From the NCBI RefSeq assembly GCF_013394655.1, contig NZ_CP053351.1:3450001-3514000 (forward strand): a stretch of DNA of 64,000 nucleotides, given 5' to 3'. This stretch comes from Winogradskyella schleiferi (GTDB taxonomy: Bacteria > Bacteroidota > Bacteroidia > Flavobacteriales > Flavobacteriaceae). Within the stretch, counting starts at the first letter, position 1, and the number at the start of each line of letters is the position of its first letter. The notes beneath the pieces were generated by a model. It had not been told where the DNA came from, searched no databases, and saw only the letters and a list, made by a program, of their open reading frames with translations. A program made the translations under genes and the position numbers. Shown here in pieces: positions 18,653 through 26,547 of this stretch.

Positions 18653-20341
18653 ATGCAACTTTCAGAACAAGAATTAGTAAGACGCCAAAAGTTAGAAAAG
18701 CTAAGAGCTTTAGGTATTAATCCTTATCCAGCGGATTTATATCCAGTGAACCATACTTCGAAACAGATAAAATCCAATTATGAAGAAGGTAAACAGGTCG
18801 TTATTGCTGGTCGTCTCATGGCCATTAACATTCAAGGAAAAGCATCTTTTGCACAATTGCAGGATAGCGAAGGTCGTATTCAAGTCTATTTTAATAGGGA
18901 TGAAATCTGCGAAGGCGAAGACAAATCTAAATACAATGATGTCTTTAAAAAATTATTGGATTTAGGCGATTTTGTTGGTATTGAAGGCACACTTTTCACC
19001 ACGCAAGTTGGTGAGAAAACGGTTATGGTAAAAGATTTTAAATTGTTGAGTAAAGCGTTGAAACCTTTACCAATCCCAAAACAAAAAGATGGGAAAACTT
19101 ATGATGCGTTTACGGATCCTGAGCAACGCTATAGACAACGTTATGCCGATTTAGCGGTTAATCCACACGTGAAGGAAGTCTTTGTAAAGCGTACAAAATT
19201 GTTTAATGCGATGCGCCAGTTCTTTAATAACGCTGGTTATTTTGAAGTGGAAACGCCAGTTTTGCAACCTATTCCTGGAGGTGCAGCAGCACGACCGTTT
19301 GTAACACATCACAATAGTTTAGACATTCCGTTGTACATGCGAATTGCAAACGAATTATACCTAAAGCGTTTAATCGTAGGCGGATTTGATGGCGTCTATG
19401 AATTCTCTAAAAATTTCCGTAATGAAGGTATGGACAGAACCCATAACCCAGAGTTTACGGCCATGGAAATCTACGTCGCTTATAAAGATTACAACTGGAT
19501 GATGGATTTCTGCGAGCAGTTATTGGAGCATTGTGCTACTGCCGTTAACGGAACTTCAGAAGCTACTTTTGGTGAGCATAAAATTAATTTTAAAGCGCCA
19601 TACAAGCGTATTACGATGCGTGATTCAATTTTGGAATTCACAGGTTTTGATATTTATAATAAGTCTGAAGACGACATTAGAGCAGCAGCAAAAGGTATGC
19701 ATATCGACGTGGATGAAACCATGGGTAAAGGCAAGCTGATTGATGAGATTTTCGGTGAGAAATGCGAAGGAAATTATATTCAGCCAACATTCATTACCGA
19801 CTATCCAAAAGAAATGAGTCCGTTATGCAAAGAGCACAGGGAAAACCCTGAATTGACGGAACGTTTTGAATTGATGGTCTGTGGTAAGGAAATTGCCAAT
19901 GCCTATTCTGAGTTAAATGATCCAATAGACCAGCGCGACCGTTTTGAGCACCAATTAAAATTAGCTAAAAAAGGGGACGACGAAGCAACAGAGTTTATAG
20001 ATGAAGACTTTTTACGAGCTCTAGAATACGGCATGCCACCAACCTCTGGAATGGGAATTGGTATGGACCGTTTAATTATGTTCCTAACTAACAATCAGAG
20101 TATCCAAGAAGTATTGTTCTTCCCGCAGATGCGACCAGAGAAGAAAAAAGTTGATCTTAGCGATAATGAAAAGGCCATTTTAGAAATTCTAAAACCTGAA
20201 AAACGAATGGACCTAAATGGCCTAAAATCGAAATCTGGATTGAGTAATAAAGGATGGGACAAGGGTATAAAAGGTTTAGGTAAACATGGTTTAACAAAAG
20301 TTGAAAAAACGGGTGATGGTTTGTTTGTTGAGATATTGTAG
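18653..20341 (+). CDS. lysS: Lysyl-tRNA synthetase, class II
   Basis: 562 residues. It charges tRNA-Lys. An N-terminal OB-fold anticodon-binding domain (about 45-150) is followed by the class II core. Motif 1 is YFEVETPVLQPIPGGAAARPF (in two parts around 198-220), motif 2 FRNEGMDRTHNPEFTAMEIY, and motif 3 GMGIGMDRLIM (about 464-474). It has a ~60-residue C-terminal extension after the catalytic core (KAILEILKPEKRMDLNGLKS to LFVEIL) that E. coli LysS lacks and that I recall as usual in flavobacteria. An exact -7 box lies upstream and a terminator follows. Confidence 0.97.
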   Translation: MQLSEQELVRRQKLEKLRALGINPYPADLYPVNHTSKQIKSNYEEGKQVVIAGRLMAINIQGKASFAQLQDSEGRIQVYFNRDEICEGEDKSKYNDVFKKLLDLGDFVGIEGTLFTTQVGEKTVMVKDFKLLSKALKPLPIPKQKDGKTYDAFTDPEQRYRQRYADLAVNPHVKEVFVKRTKLFNAMRQFFNNAGYFEVETPVLQPIPGGAAARPFVTHHNSLDIPLYMRIANELYLKRLIVGGFDGVYEFSKNFRNEGMDRTHNPEFTAMEIYVAYKDYNWMMDFCEQLLEHCATAVNGTSEATFGEHKINFKAPYKRITMRDSILEFTGFDIYNKSEDDIRAAAKGMHIDVDETMGKGKLIDEIFGEKCEGNYIQPTFITDYPKEMSPLCKEHRENPELTERFELMVCGKEIANAYSELNDPIDQRDRFEHQLKLAKKGDDEATEFIDEDFLRALEYGMPPTSGMGIGMDRLIMFLTNNQSIQEVLFFPQMRPEKKKVDLSDNEKAILEILKPEKRMDLNGLKSKSGLSNKGWDKGIKGLGKHGLTKVEKTGDGLFVEIL

Positions 20342-20361
20342 TTTAGAACTACATTAATTTT

Positions 20362-20394
20362 AAAAAGTGCTAATCTCAAATTAGCACTTTTTTT
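20362..20394 (+). terminator. Terminator of lysS
   Basis: AAAAAGTGCTAA (20362-20373) and TTAGCACTTTTT (20381-20392) form a 12-bp stem with a 7-nt loop followed by a T run, 20 bp after the lysS stop. Confidence 0.85.
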
Positions 20395-20411
20395 ATGATT
20401 TAAATTAAAAA

Positions 20412-20614
20412 TCAACTATCGTTAATATGACATTCTTTTCTCTCCAATGCAGTAGCTATAATATGGTCCAAATATGCTCCACAAAAAGTTAATTTAGTAT
20501 CGAAATTAAGATGCTTTACCTCTAGAACATTGTATTTCAGTTTTCTATATTCCTTAAGACAAAAGGATTGATAAGCTATTCTGGTTTTACAAAGACCTGA
20601 TTATTAATTTGAAC
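20412..20614 (-). pseudogene. Decayed N-terminal fragment of PLP deaminase (ACC deaminase/D-cysteine desulfhydrase-like)
   Basis: The minus-strand translation contains EYRKLKYNVLEVKHLNFDTK followed by LTFCGAYLDHIIATA. This aligns without gaps to residues around 40-75 of the intact protein at 34420-35325 (KYRKLKYNIEEAKRLEATSL, then LTFGGAFSNHIAAVA), with 19 of 35 identical. Upstream, a shifted frame gives VQINNQVFVK, matching the VNITIK segment of the intact copy, so a frameshift lies near 20583. The stretch that should hold the SGNK catalytic Lys reads LKEY, so the Lys is gone. The frame stops soon after the matched region. It is an old truncated copy, not a functional gene. Confidence 0.65.
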
Positions 20615-20639
20615 ACGCTTTAAACTCACATTAATCAAC

Positions 20640-20796
20640 ATTATACCTAATTTTTAAACAAAACATCAAAAATAAAGTTAAAATAACTATGTTTTTTTAT
20701 ATATTGTAAAATACATCCCCTACATATCTATTATTCAACTTCCTACCGCATTAATGTGCGTGTAATGATTTTATTGTGCTTCAAAAATAATAGATT
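20640..20796. other. Upstream region of first giant adhesin gene
   Basis: Very AT-rich leader. A short TGTAAAATAC and a CGCATTAATGTGCG inverted motif (20748-20761, arms CGCA/TGCG around TTAATG) lie in it. No clear TAnnTTTG box was found. The whole gap after lysS (20342-20796) otherwise holds the lysS terminator and the deaminase pseudogene. Confidence 0.35.
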
Positions 20797-23700
20797 ATGA
20801 CAAGAGTTTTACTACTAATACTATTCTTTACTTATGTGAATTTTTCTTTTTCGCAAGATGACCCATGTAATGCTATGCCCTTACCATTAAGTGCTGTTGG
20901 TTCCTGTACATATATTATAGGAGATAATACTGGGGCAACAGATTCAAGCAACGCAAATATTGATTCTCCTACTGGGTGTGGGCCATATGGCGCAAACTAC
21001 AATGGTGCTGATGTTTGGTTTTATATAGATCTTGGGCCTACTACTACAGGCATACAAATAGACTTAACTCACATTGGAACGTCTAATTTTGATGATGGTG
21101 TTGTTGCGCTTTATACTGGTAATTGTAGTGGAACTTTAACTATTGTTGCATGTGATGACGATTCGGGTTCTGGTTTACTTGAAGCCAATATTAGTGTTTT
21201 AAATGGACTTACTCCTAATACAAGGGTTTATATTCGTGTTTGGGATTGGGGAGGCAATGACGAAGGTGCATTTAATATTTGTGCTTCAGAGATTGAAGAT
21301 CCTTGCAACAACACAACCAATATACCCAGTTGTGGAACTACAGCCATAAATACCACAATAGCTTCAGGGTTTGGCGCATTTAATGACTCAAGCTGTTTTG
21401 ACGTTCCAGGTGACGAAGCTGTTTTTTCATTTACACCAACAGTAACTGGCAATTATTCGATTACCCAGATCTCAACTTTCGGTCATATTAATTATTTGTA
21501 TCAAACGAATTGTGCACCAACAGGATGGACATGTATTGATGATTTAATTGGCAATAATGAAACAAGTGGTACTTTTACCTTGGTGGCCGGAACAACCTAT
21601 TATATCTTGCTTGATTCGGAAGACAATTCTGGAGGTAATGTTAGCTTTACTTTAAATTGCCCAATACCACTACCAGGATGTGGCGATTCATTTTACGATA
21701 GTGGAGGTTTAGGCGGTAACTACAGTAATAATGAAAATGAAACGACAACTATTTATCCCGATACACCAGGTGATGCCGTGACTGCAACATTTACAACTTT
21801 CGAAACAGAAGAAGATTATGATTTTCTCTTTATTTATGATGGTCCTAATAATACATTCCCTCTTATAGGAACATACACTTACACAAATAGTCCAGGCACT
21901 GTTACTTCTTCAGACCCGAGTGGCGCGCTAACCTTTGTGTTTACAAGTGATGGTTCAATTACTGACCTTGGATGGGAAGCCGATATTACATGCGCACCTT
22001 ATGTCCCTCCAACAATCTGCGGATCTACATTTACCGATAGTGGTGGTGGAGGTAACTACTTTAATGATGAAAATACAACTACAACATTAACTCCAGATGT
22101 ACCTGGTACTAATTTGGTTGCAACTTTTACAGCTTTCGAAATAGAAGACAACTATGATTTTCTATACATTTATGATGGTCCTAACAATACATTCCCACTT
22201 ATAGGAACTTACACTGACACAAATAGTCCAGGCACTGTTACTTCTTCAGACCCAAGTGGCGCGCTAACCTTTGTGTTTACAAGTGATGGTTCAATTACTG
22301 ACCCTGGATGGGAAGCCGATATTACCTGTGTAAACAATTGCAACCTCATAATTACAGACACTATTTATCCATTAGGTGCTGACGATTGCACACTTGATTA
22401 TATAGAACTCACCACAAATGCTCCTATACCAGAGCCAACCAACACCATATACTCTGAAAATTTTAGTGGAGGAGCTTTTCCTGCTGGATGGACAAGAGTG
22501 AATGGAGCAGCTAGTGCCAATTGGATAATTTCCAATACAACTAATGCTGGAGGAACAGCAAATGAAGCGATGTTAGATTGGACAGGTGGAAGCCATAATA
22601 GCACTTGGAGGTTAAGTTCTCCTCTTATTGACATTACTGGTCAAACAAATCTCCATCTTGGTTTCAGACAGGATTTTAATGTTGTTTCATCTCCCACAAT
22701 GATAGGCATTTATGTAGAAACCTCTACTGATAACACAAATTGGACAACTCAATATTCCGTTTTAAACCCTTCTGCAGATGTAATTAGTACAGAAAATATT
22801 GACATTTCAGCTTTAGATGGTAATACTGATTTATATATAAGATTTAGGCTGTCTGGTAATACCACATATTTAATTGATTGGTCAATCGATGATATAATAA
22901 TTACTGCAGACGGCATTCCATCACCACCACAAGTAACCTGGTCTCCTGCAGATGGCCTTTATACAGATGCCGCATTAACCACACCTTACGTTTTGGGTAA
23001 CTTTGCCGGCACAGTATATGCCGCACCAAATGGTGTTGAAATTTATACTGCTGAATATCCAATTGGCTGTACTGATAACGTAACTGTTACCTTTAACAAG
23101 AAAATATGGAATGGCACTCCTGGTAATACAGATTGGAACACCGCTACTAATTGGCTACCTAATGGTGTACCCGTTATTACAAATTGTGTTGTAATTCTAG
23201 ATACTGGTGGAAATAATCCCATTATTAATGGCACCACTGATGGCTTTGGCTATACATTAACTGTAGAAAATAATGCAGCACTTACACAACAATCTAACTC
23301 TACACTAACCATTGACAACACGGTTACGGTGCAAACTGGTGGCTTATACACTATGGAAGACAGTTCTAGTCTTATACAAATTGATAATGTTAATAACACG
23401 GTGGATGGTACATTTACAATGGACAGAACAGCCATGATAAGACAGAATGATTATGTTTATTGGTCTTCACCAGTTTCTAACTTCAGTTTATCTAACATTT
23501 ATGGTGCTAATACTCCAAATTACACTTACCAATGGATACCAACCATACCAGCTGGAAACACACCTCCACCAGTTACCCCAATCTGTTTTGGTGACTGGGC
23601 TTCGTATTCAGGTAATATGGATATAGGTAAAGGTTATATCTCAAGAGCTCCAATTGGCCATCCCGCAGGACCAGCAGTTGCAACAGCTACATTTACAGGT

Positions 23701-24882
23701 ACAGCCAATAATGGTGTTATCACACAAGCCATAATTAGCGGAAATAATAACATACTCAATAACAATTTTACCCATATTCCAAACGGTACACCTCTAACCG
23801 TAACGCCTTTGGATGATAACTGGAATTTAATCGGAAACCCATACCCATCAGCCATAAGTGCCGATGATTTCTTGTCTTTCCCTGGAAATTCAATAATTGA
23901 AGGCGCTGTTCATATTTGGACGCACGGTAGCGCTCTTGGCACCTATACCGATTCGTTTTACAATGATTTTGATCAGAGTTATAACCCAAATGACTACATC
24001 ACATATAATTTAACAGGTGTTACCAATCCTAACCCAACATTTGCTGGCGAAATTGCGTCTGGTCAAGGGTTCTTTGTACTTTCCCTTAATGACAATGAGA
24101 CTGGCAGCGTGACTTTTAATAATTCTATGAGAAGTAATGGGTATGATAATAGTGATTTTTATAGAACTAGCTCAGATGATGAGGAGGATGAAACAAGTAC
24201 AATTGAACGCCATCGGATTTGGCTCAATTTAATTGCTCCAAACCAAAATTCTTCAAGTACTCTTGTCGGTTATGTTGCAGGAGCTACACAAGCAAAAGAC
24301 AGGTTATATGATGCTTACACCTTTGAATCCAACACTTTAAGTATTTACTCGAAAATAGAAGATAAAAGTATGTCTATACAAGGACGTCAATTACCATTCG
24401 ATTCTAACGACCAAGTGCCTTTAGGGATAGATGTTCCAGAAAGTGGAGATTATATGATAGGTATTGCTGCATTAGACGGTCTATTTGAAGGAGAAAATGG
24501 TCAGGACATTTATTTAGAAGACACGACTACTGGCATTATTCATGATTTAAGAAATAGCCCATATTCCTTTAACATAGAAGAAGGCACTTATAGTGACAGG
24601 TTTTTATTAAGATACACTAACGAGACTTTGAGTGTTAATACATTTGAAGACACTTCGAATTTAACAATCTATATCGAAGACGAATTGGTTCAACTAAAAT
24701 CTGAAACACAAGCTATTAAGTCTGTGAAAGTATATAATGTTTTAGGACAAACCTTGATAGAAACAGGTACAATTAATAGTTTCCACTATGCGCTTCGGGA
24801 TTTAAGTCCTACTAACGGTGTTCTATTTGTTAAAGCCATATTAAATGATGGTAGGCAGAAAATTCAAAAGATTATGTATTGA
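20797..24882 (+). CDS. Giant T9SS-secreted adhesin-like protein with CUB-like domains (paralogue 1)
   Basis: 1,361 residues. Signal peptide (RVLLLILFFTYVNFSFSQ). N-terminal Cys-containing domains (about 25-290) resemble choice-of-anchor/pre-peptidase beta-sandwiches. Two CUB-like domains follow (from about 294 CGDSFYDSGG and 407 CGSTFTDSGG). A jelly-roll domain starts at about 550 (SENFSGGAFPAGWTRV). A long shared module begins at about 768 (KIWNGTPGNTDWNTATNWLP), containing DDNWNLIGNPYPSAIS and SGQGFFVL. The type A T9SS sorting domain is at about 1280-1361 (SVKVYNVLGQTLIETG...). It is probably exported across the outer membrane by T9SS and attached or released. It shares its last ~590 residues with the genes at 35559 and 40401. 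Confidence 0.85.
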   Translation: MTRVLLLILFFTYVNFSFSQDDPCNAMPLPLSAVGSCTYIIGDNTGATDSSNANIDSPTGCGPYGANYNGADVWFYIDLGPTTTGIQIDLTHIGTSNFDDGVVALYTGNCSGTLTIVACDDDSGSGLLEANISVLNGLTPNTRVYIRVWDWGGNDEGAFNICASEIEDPCNNTTNIPSCGTTAINTTIASGFGAFNDSSCFDVPGDEAVFSFTPTVTGNYSITQISTFGHINYLYQTNCAPTGWTCIDDLIGNNETSGTFTLVAGTTYYILLDSEDNSGGNVSFTLNCPIPLPGCGDSFYDSGGLGGNYSNNENETTTIYPDTPGDAVTATFTTFETEEDYDFLFIYDGPNNTFPLIGTYTYTNSPGTVTSSDPSGALTFVFTSDGSITDLGWEADITCAPYVPPTICGSTFTDSGGGGNYFNDENTTTTLTPDVPGTNLVATFTAFEIEDNYDFLYIYDGPNNTFPLIGTYTDTNSPGTVTSSDPSGALTFVFTSDGSITDPGWEADITCVNNCNLIITDTIYPLGADDCTLDYIELTTNAPIPEPTNTIYSENFSGGAFPAGWTRVNGAASANWIISNTTNAGGTANEAMLDWTGGSHNSTWRLSSPLIDITGQTNLHLGFRQDFNVVSSPTMIGIYVETSTDNTNWTTQYSVLNPSADVISTENIDISALDGNTDLYIRFRLSGNTTYLIDWSIDDIIITADGIPSPPQVTWSPADGLYTDAALTTPYVLGNFAGTVYAAPNGVEIYTAEYPIGCTDNVTVTFNKKIWNGTPGNTDWNTATNWLPNGVPVITNCVVILDTGGNNPIINGTTDGFGYTLTVENNAALTQQSNSTLTIDNTVTVQTGGLYTMEDSSSLIQIDNVNNTVDGTFTMDRTAMIRQNDYVYWSSPVSNFSLSNIYGANTPNYTYQWIPTIPAGNTPPPVTPICFGDWASYSGNMDIGKGYISRAPIGHPAGPAVATATFTGTANNGVITQAIISGNNNILNNNFTHIPNGTPLTVTPLDDNWNLIGNPYPSAISADDFLSFPGNSIIEGAVHIWTHGSALGTYTDSFYNDFDQSYNPNDYITYNLTGVTNPNPTFAGEIASGQGFFVLSLNDNETGSVTFNNSMRSNGYDNSDFYRTSSDDEEDETSTIERHRIWLNLIAPNQNSSSTLVGYVAGATQAKDRLYDAYTFESNTLSIYSKIEDKSMSIQGRQLPFDSNDQVPLGIDVPESGDYMIGIAALDGLFEGENGQDIYLEDTTTGIIHDLRNSPYSFNIEEGTYSDRFLLRYTNETLSVNTFEDTSNLTIYIEDELVQLKSETQAIKSVKVYNVLGQTLIETGTINSFHYALRDLSPTNGVLFVKAILNDGRQKIQKIMY
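21890..21991 (+). repeat. Intragenic direct repeat (CUB-like domain end), unit 1
   Basis: About 100 bp here are almost identical to 22226-22327 in the same gene (offset 336 bp); only a few point differences were seen, for example CCGAGT/CCAAGT and CTTGGA/CCTGGA. The repeat encodes the last third of consecutive CUB-like domains. Confidence 0.8.
22226..22327 (+). repeat. Intragenic direct repeat (CUB-like domain end), unit 2
   Basis: Second copy of the 21890-21991 unit. The rest of the two domains is more diverged, so the similarity is patchy, as expected after gene conversion or recent partial duplication. Confidence 0.8.
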
Positions 24883-24903
24883 GTTTTAGGTTATCGAAAT
24901 AAA

Positions 24904-25007
24904 ACAAAAATGACCTCATTATCTAATAGTTGAGGTCATTTTAATTTTCCAAAGCTTCGTTCTAAAATGATATTGTTTTAAGCTATAGTCCAATTTCTTA
25001 AAACATT
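24904..25007 (-). pseudogene. Decayed copy of the HExxH membrane-protein gene (3' part)
   Basis: Read on the minus strand: LNVLRNWTIA-stop-NNIILERSFGKLK-stop-PQLLDNEVIF. The intact protein at 44830-45165 has KYKNWQLAYRNISFEREAYK, then NEKNLDYLNSRPLF at the same place. Shared positions include NW, A, NI, ER and K, and the two sites have the same location directly after a giant adhesin gene on the opposite strand. Two in-frame stops show it is dead. Confidence 0.6.
24907..24942 (+). terminator. Terminator of giant adhesin gene 1
   Basis: AAAATGACCTCA (24907-24918) pairs with TGAGGTCATTTT (24931-24942) over 12 bp with a 12-nt loop, 24 bp after the stop codon. It lies inside the decayed gene copy on the other strand. 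Confidence 0.8.
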
Positions 25008-25172
25008 TAGTCATCTTGATCATGCGTTTCTATTAATCAGACAAGCATTTACTATGCCTATAACGTACCGTGTTTTACATCATTACAAGGTCAAAAAAAT
25101 AGGAAACATAAAATAATTGCCACATTTTTAGTATTTTCACATCTGCTATAAATAATGAAACATTCCATTATT

Positions 25173-26429
25173 ATGAAAAAGATTTTTATACTATTGGCTG
25201 GTATAGTTTTAACGGTTTCCTGTGGTAATGATACTGATGACTTAATACCAGTACCTGACTGCAACACCGTAACCAACTTATCGTCAAATTCAGTTACCGA
25301 CAACTCAGCAATAATTACTTGGGATACTTCAGACAACGCAGCTTCTTATGCAATAGAATATGGCATTTCCGGATTTGCCTTAGGTAACGGAACAACAGTT
25401 TCTGAATCTGATACAGCCATTGAACTTACAGGTTTACAAGCCAACACACCATATGATTTTTATATTCAAACGATTTGTAGCGCAAGTAACACTAGCGCAT
25501 ATTCAGATGTTTATAGTTTTACAACCTTAGTTCCAAATGTCGTTGCAGCTTTTGAGACCAATCTTTCTGAACTGAATTTATTTACTGGCAGTTTGAATGC
25601 ACTCAATATCAGCCCAAAAGCATTTGAATATAACTTGAATTCTGCCTTGTTCACAGATTATGCCCACAAACAACGTATAATTGCTTTACCAGAAGGCACA
25701 AGCATGGAATTTGATGGCGATGGTTTACCCATTTTTCCAGACCATACGGTTATTGCAAAAACATTCTACTACAATATAGATGAACGTGATCTTAGCCTAG
25801 GGCGACAAATTATTGAAACTCGGATTTTAATTAAGTTAAATGGTATTTGGGAAACCGGAGATTATAAATGGAACGAGGCACAAACTGAAGCCGTATTGGA
25901 TTTAGAAGGAAGCACATTGCCTGTCACATGGATTGATGCCGCTGGGAATTCAAATTCAACAAACTATAAGATCCCTTCAAATACAGATTGTTTTACATGC
26001 CATGCCAATAATGAGGAGATATTTCCTATAGGTCCAAAATTAAGGTCAATGAATTTTGATATCAATGGCGTGAATCAATTGGAGCAATTTATAAGTAACC
26101 AACACTTAACAGGGTTAGAAAATACCGCCTCAGTTAGAGTACTTCCAAATTGGGAAGACATCTCGCTTCCCTTGGAAACCAGAGCAAGAGCTTACATGGA
26201 CATTAACTGTGCGCATTGCCATATTCCGGGAGGCACTTGTGCAGACCAATCTTCTTTAAATTTCGCACTTGAAACACCTTTAGAAGAGAGTAACATTGTA
26301 GAGCAAAGTGTCTCAATTGATTATAGAGTTTCATTCTTTTCAGAAGGCGTAAGTATGCCATTTATTGGAACTACCATGCGTCATGCCGAAGGCTTGGATA
26401 TGATTCAAGAGTATATGAATTCCCTTTAA
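25173..26429 (+). CDS. SO2930-like diheme c-type cytochrome lipoprotein with fibronectin III domain
   Basis: About 418 residues from the chosen ATG, which begins the lipoprotein signal (MKKIFILLAGIVLTVSCGND); an ATG 6 codons earlier (25155) is possible. A fibronectin III domain (about 30-120, ending YSDVYSFTTL) precedes the catalytic-type region: LSELNLFTGSL, LFTDYAHKQRIIALPEGTSM, TFYYNIDERDLSLGRQIIET. Two heme c motifs follow, CFTCH and CAHCH. The arrangement matches the SO2930/HNE_0200 diheme family I know from proteobacteria and Bacteroidota. It probably carries out electron transfer at the periplasmic face or cell surface; the partner is unknown. It stands alone. Confidence 0.75.
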   Translation: MKKIFILLAGIVLTVSCGNDTDDLIPVPDCNTVTNLSSNSVTDNSAIITWDTSDNAASYAIEYGISGFALGNGTTVSESDTAIELTGLQANTPYDFYIQTICSASNTSAYSDVYSFTTLVPNVVAAFETNLSELNLFTGSLNALNISPKAFEYNLNSALFTDYAHKQRIIALPEGTSMEFDGDGLPIFPDHTVIAKTFYYNIDERDLSLGRQIIETRILIKLNGIWETGDYKWNEAQTEAVLDLEGSTLPVTWIDAAGNSNSTNYKIPSNTDCFTCHANNEEIFPIGPKLRSMNFDINGVNQLEQFISNQHLTGLENTASVRVLPNWEDISLPLETRARAYMDINCAHCHIPGGTCADQSSLNFALETPLEESNIVEQSVSIDYRVSFFSEGVSMPFIGTTMRHAEGLDMIQEYMNSL

Positions 26430-26491
26430 GTCTCAGGTCGAAGTATGTTTTTAAGAATCACGTTAAAAAAACACTAAAATCGCTATTTAAA

Positions 26492-26522
26492 TTGACAGAT
26501 TCTTAACAGAACTGTATTTTCG
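26492..26522 (+). promoter_or_regulatory. Promoter of the DUF5117-type metalloprotease gene
   Basis: TTG (26492-26494), 20-nt spacer, TATTTTCG (26515-26522, one mismatch to TAnnTTTG). It ends 25 nt before the TTG start codon at 26548. Confidence 0.5.
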
Positions 26523-26547
26523 TCGAAATTTAATAAAAACGACGATT

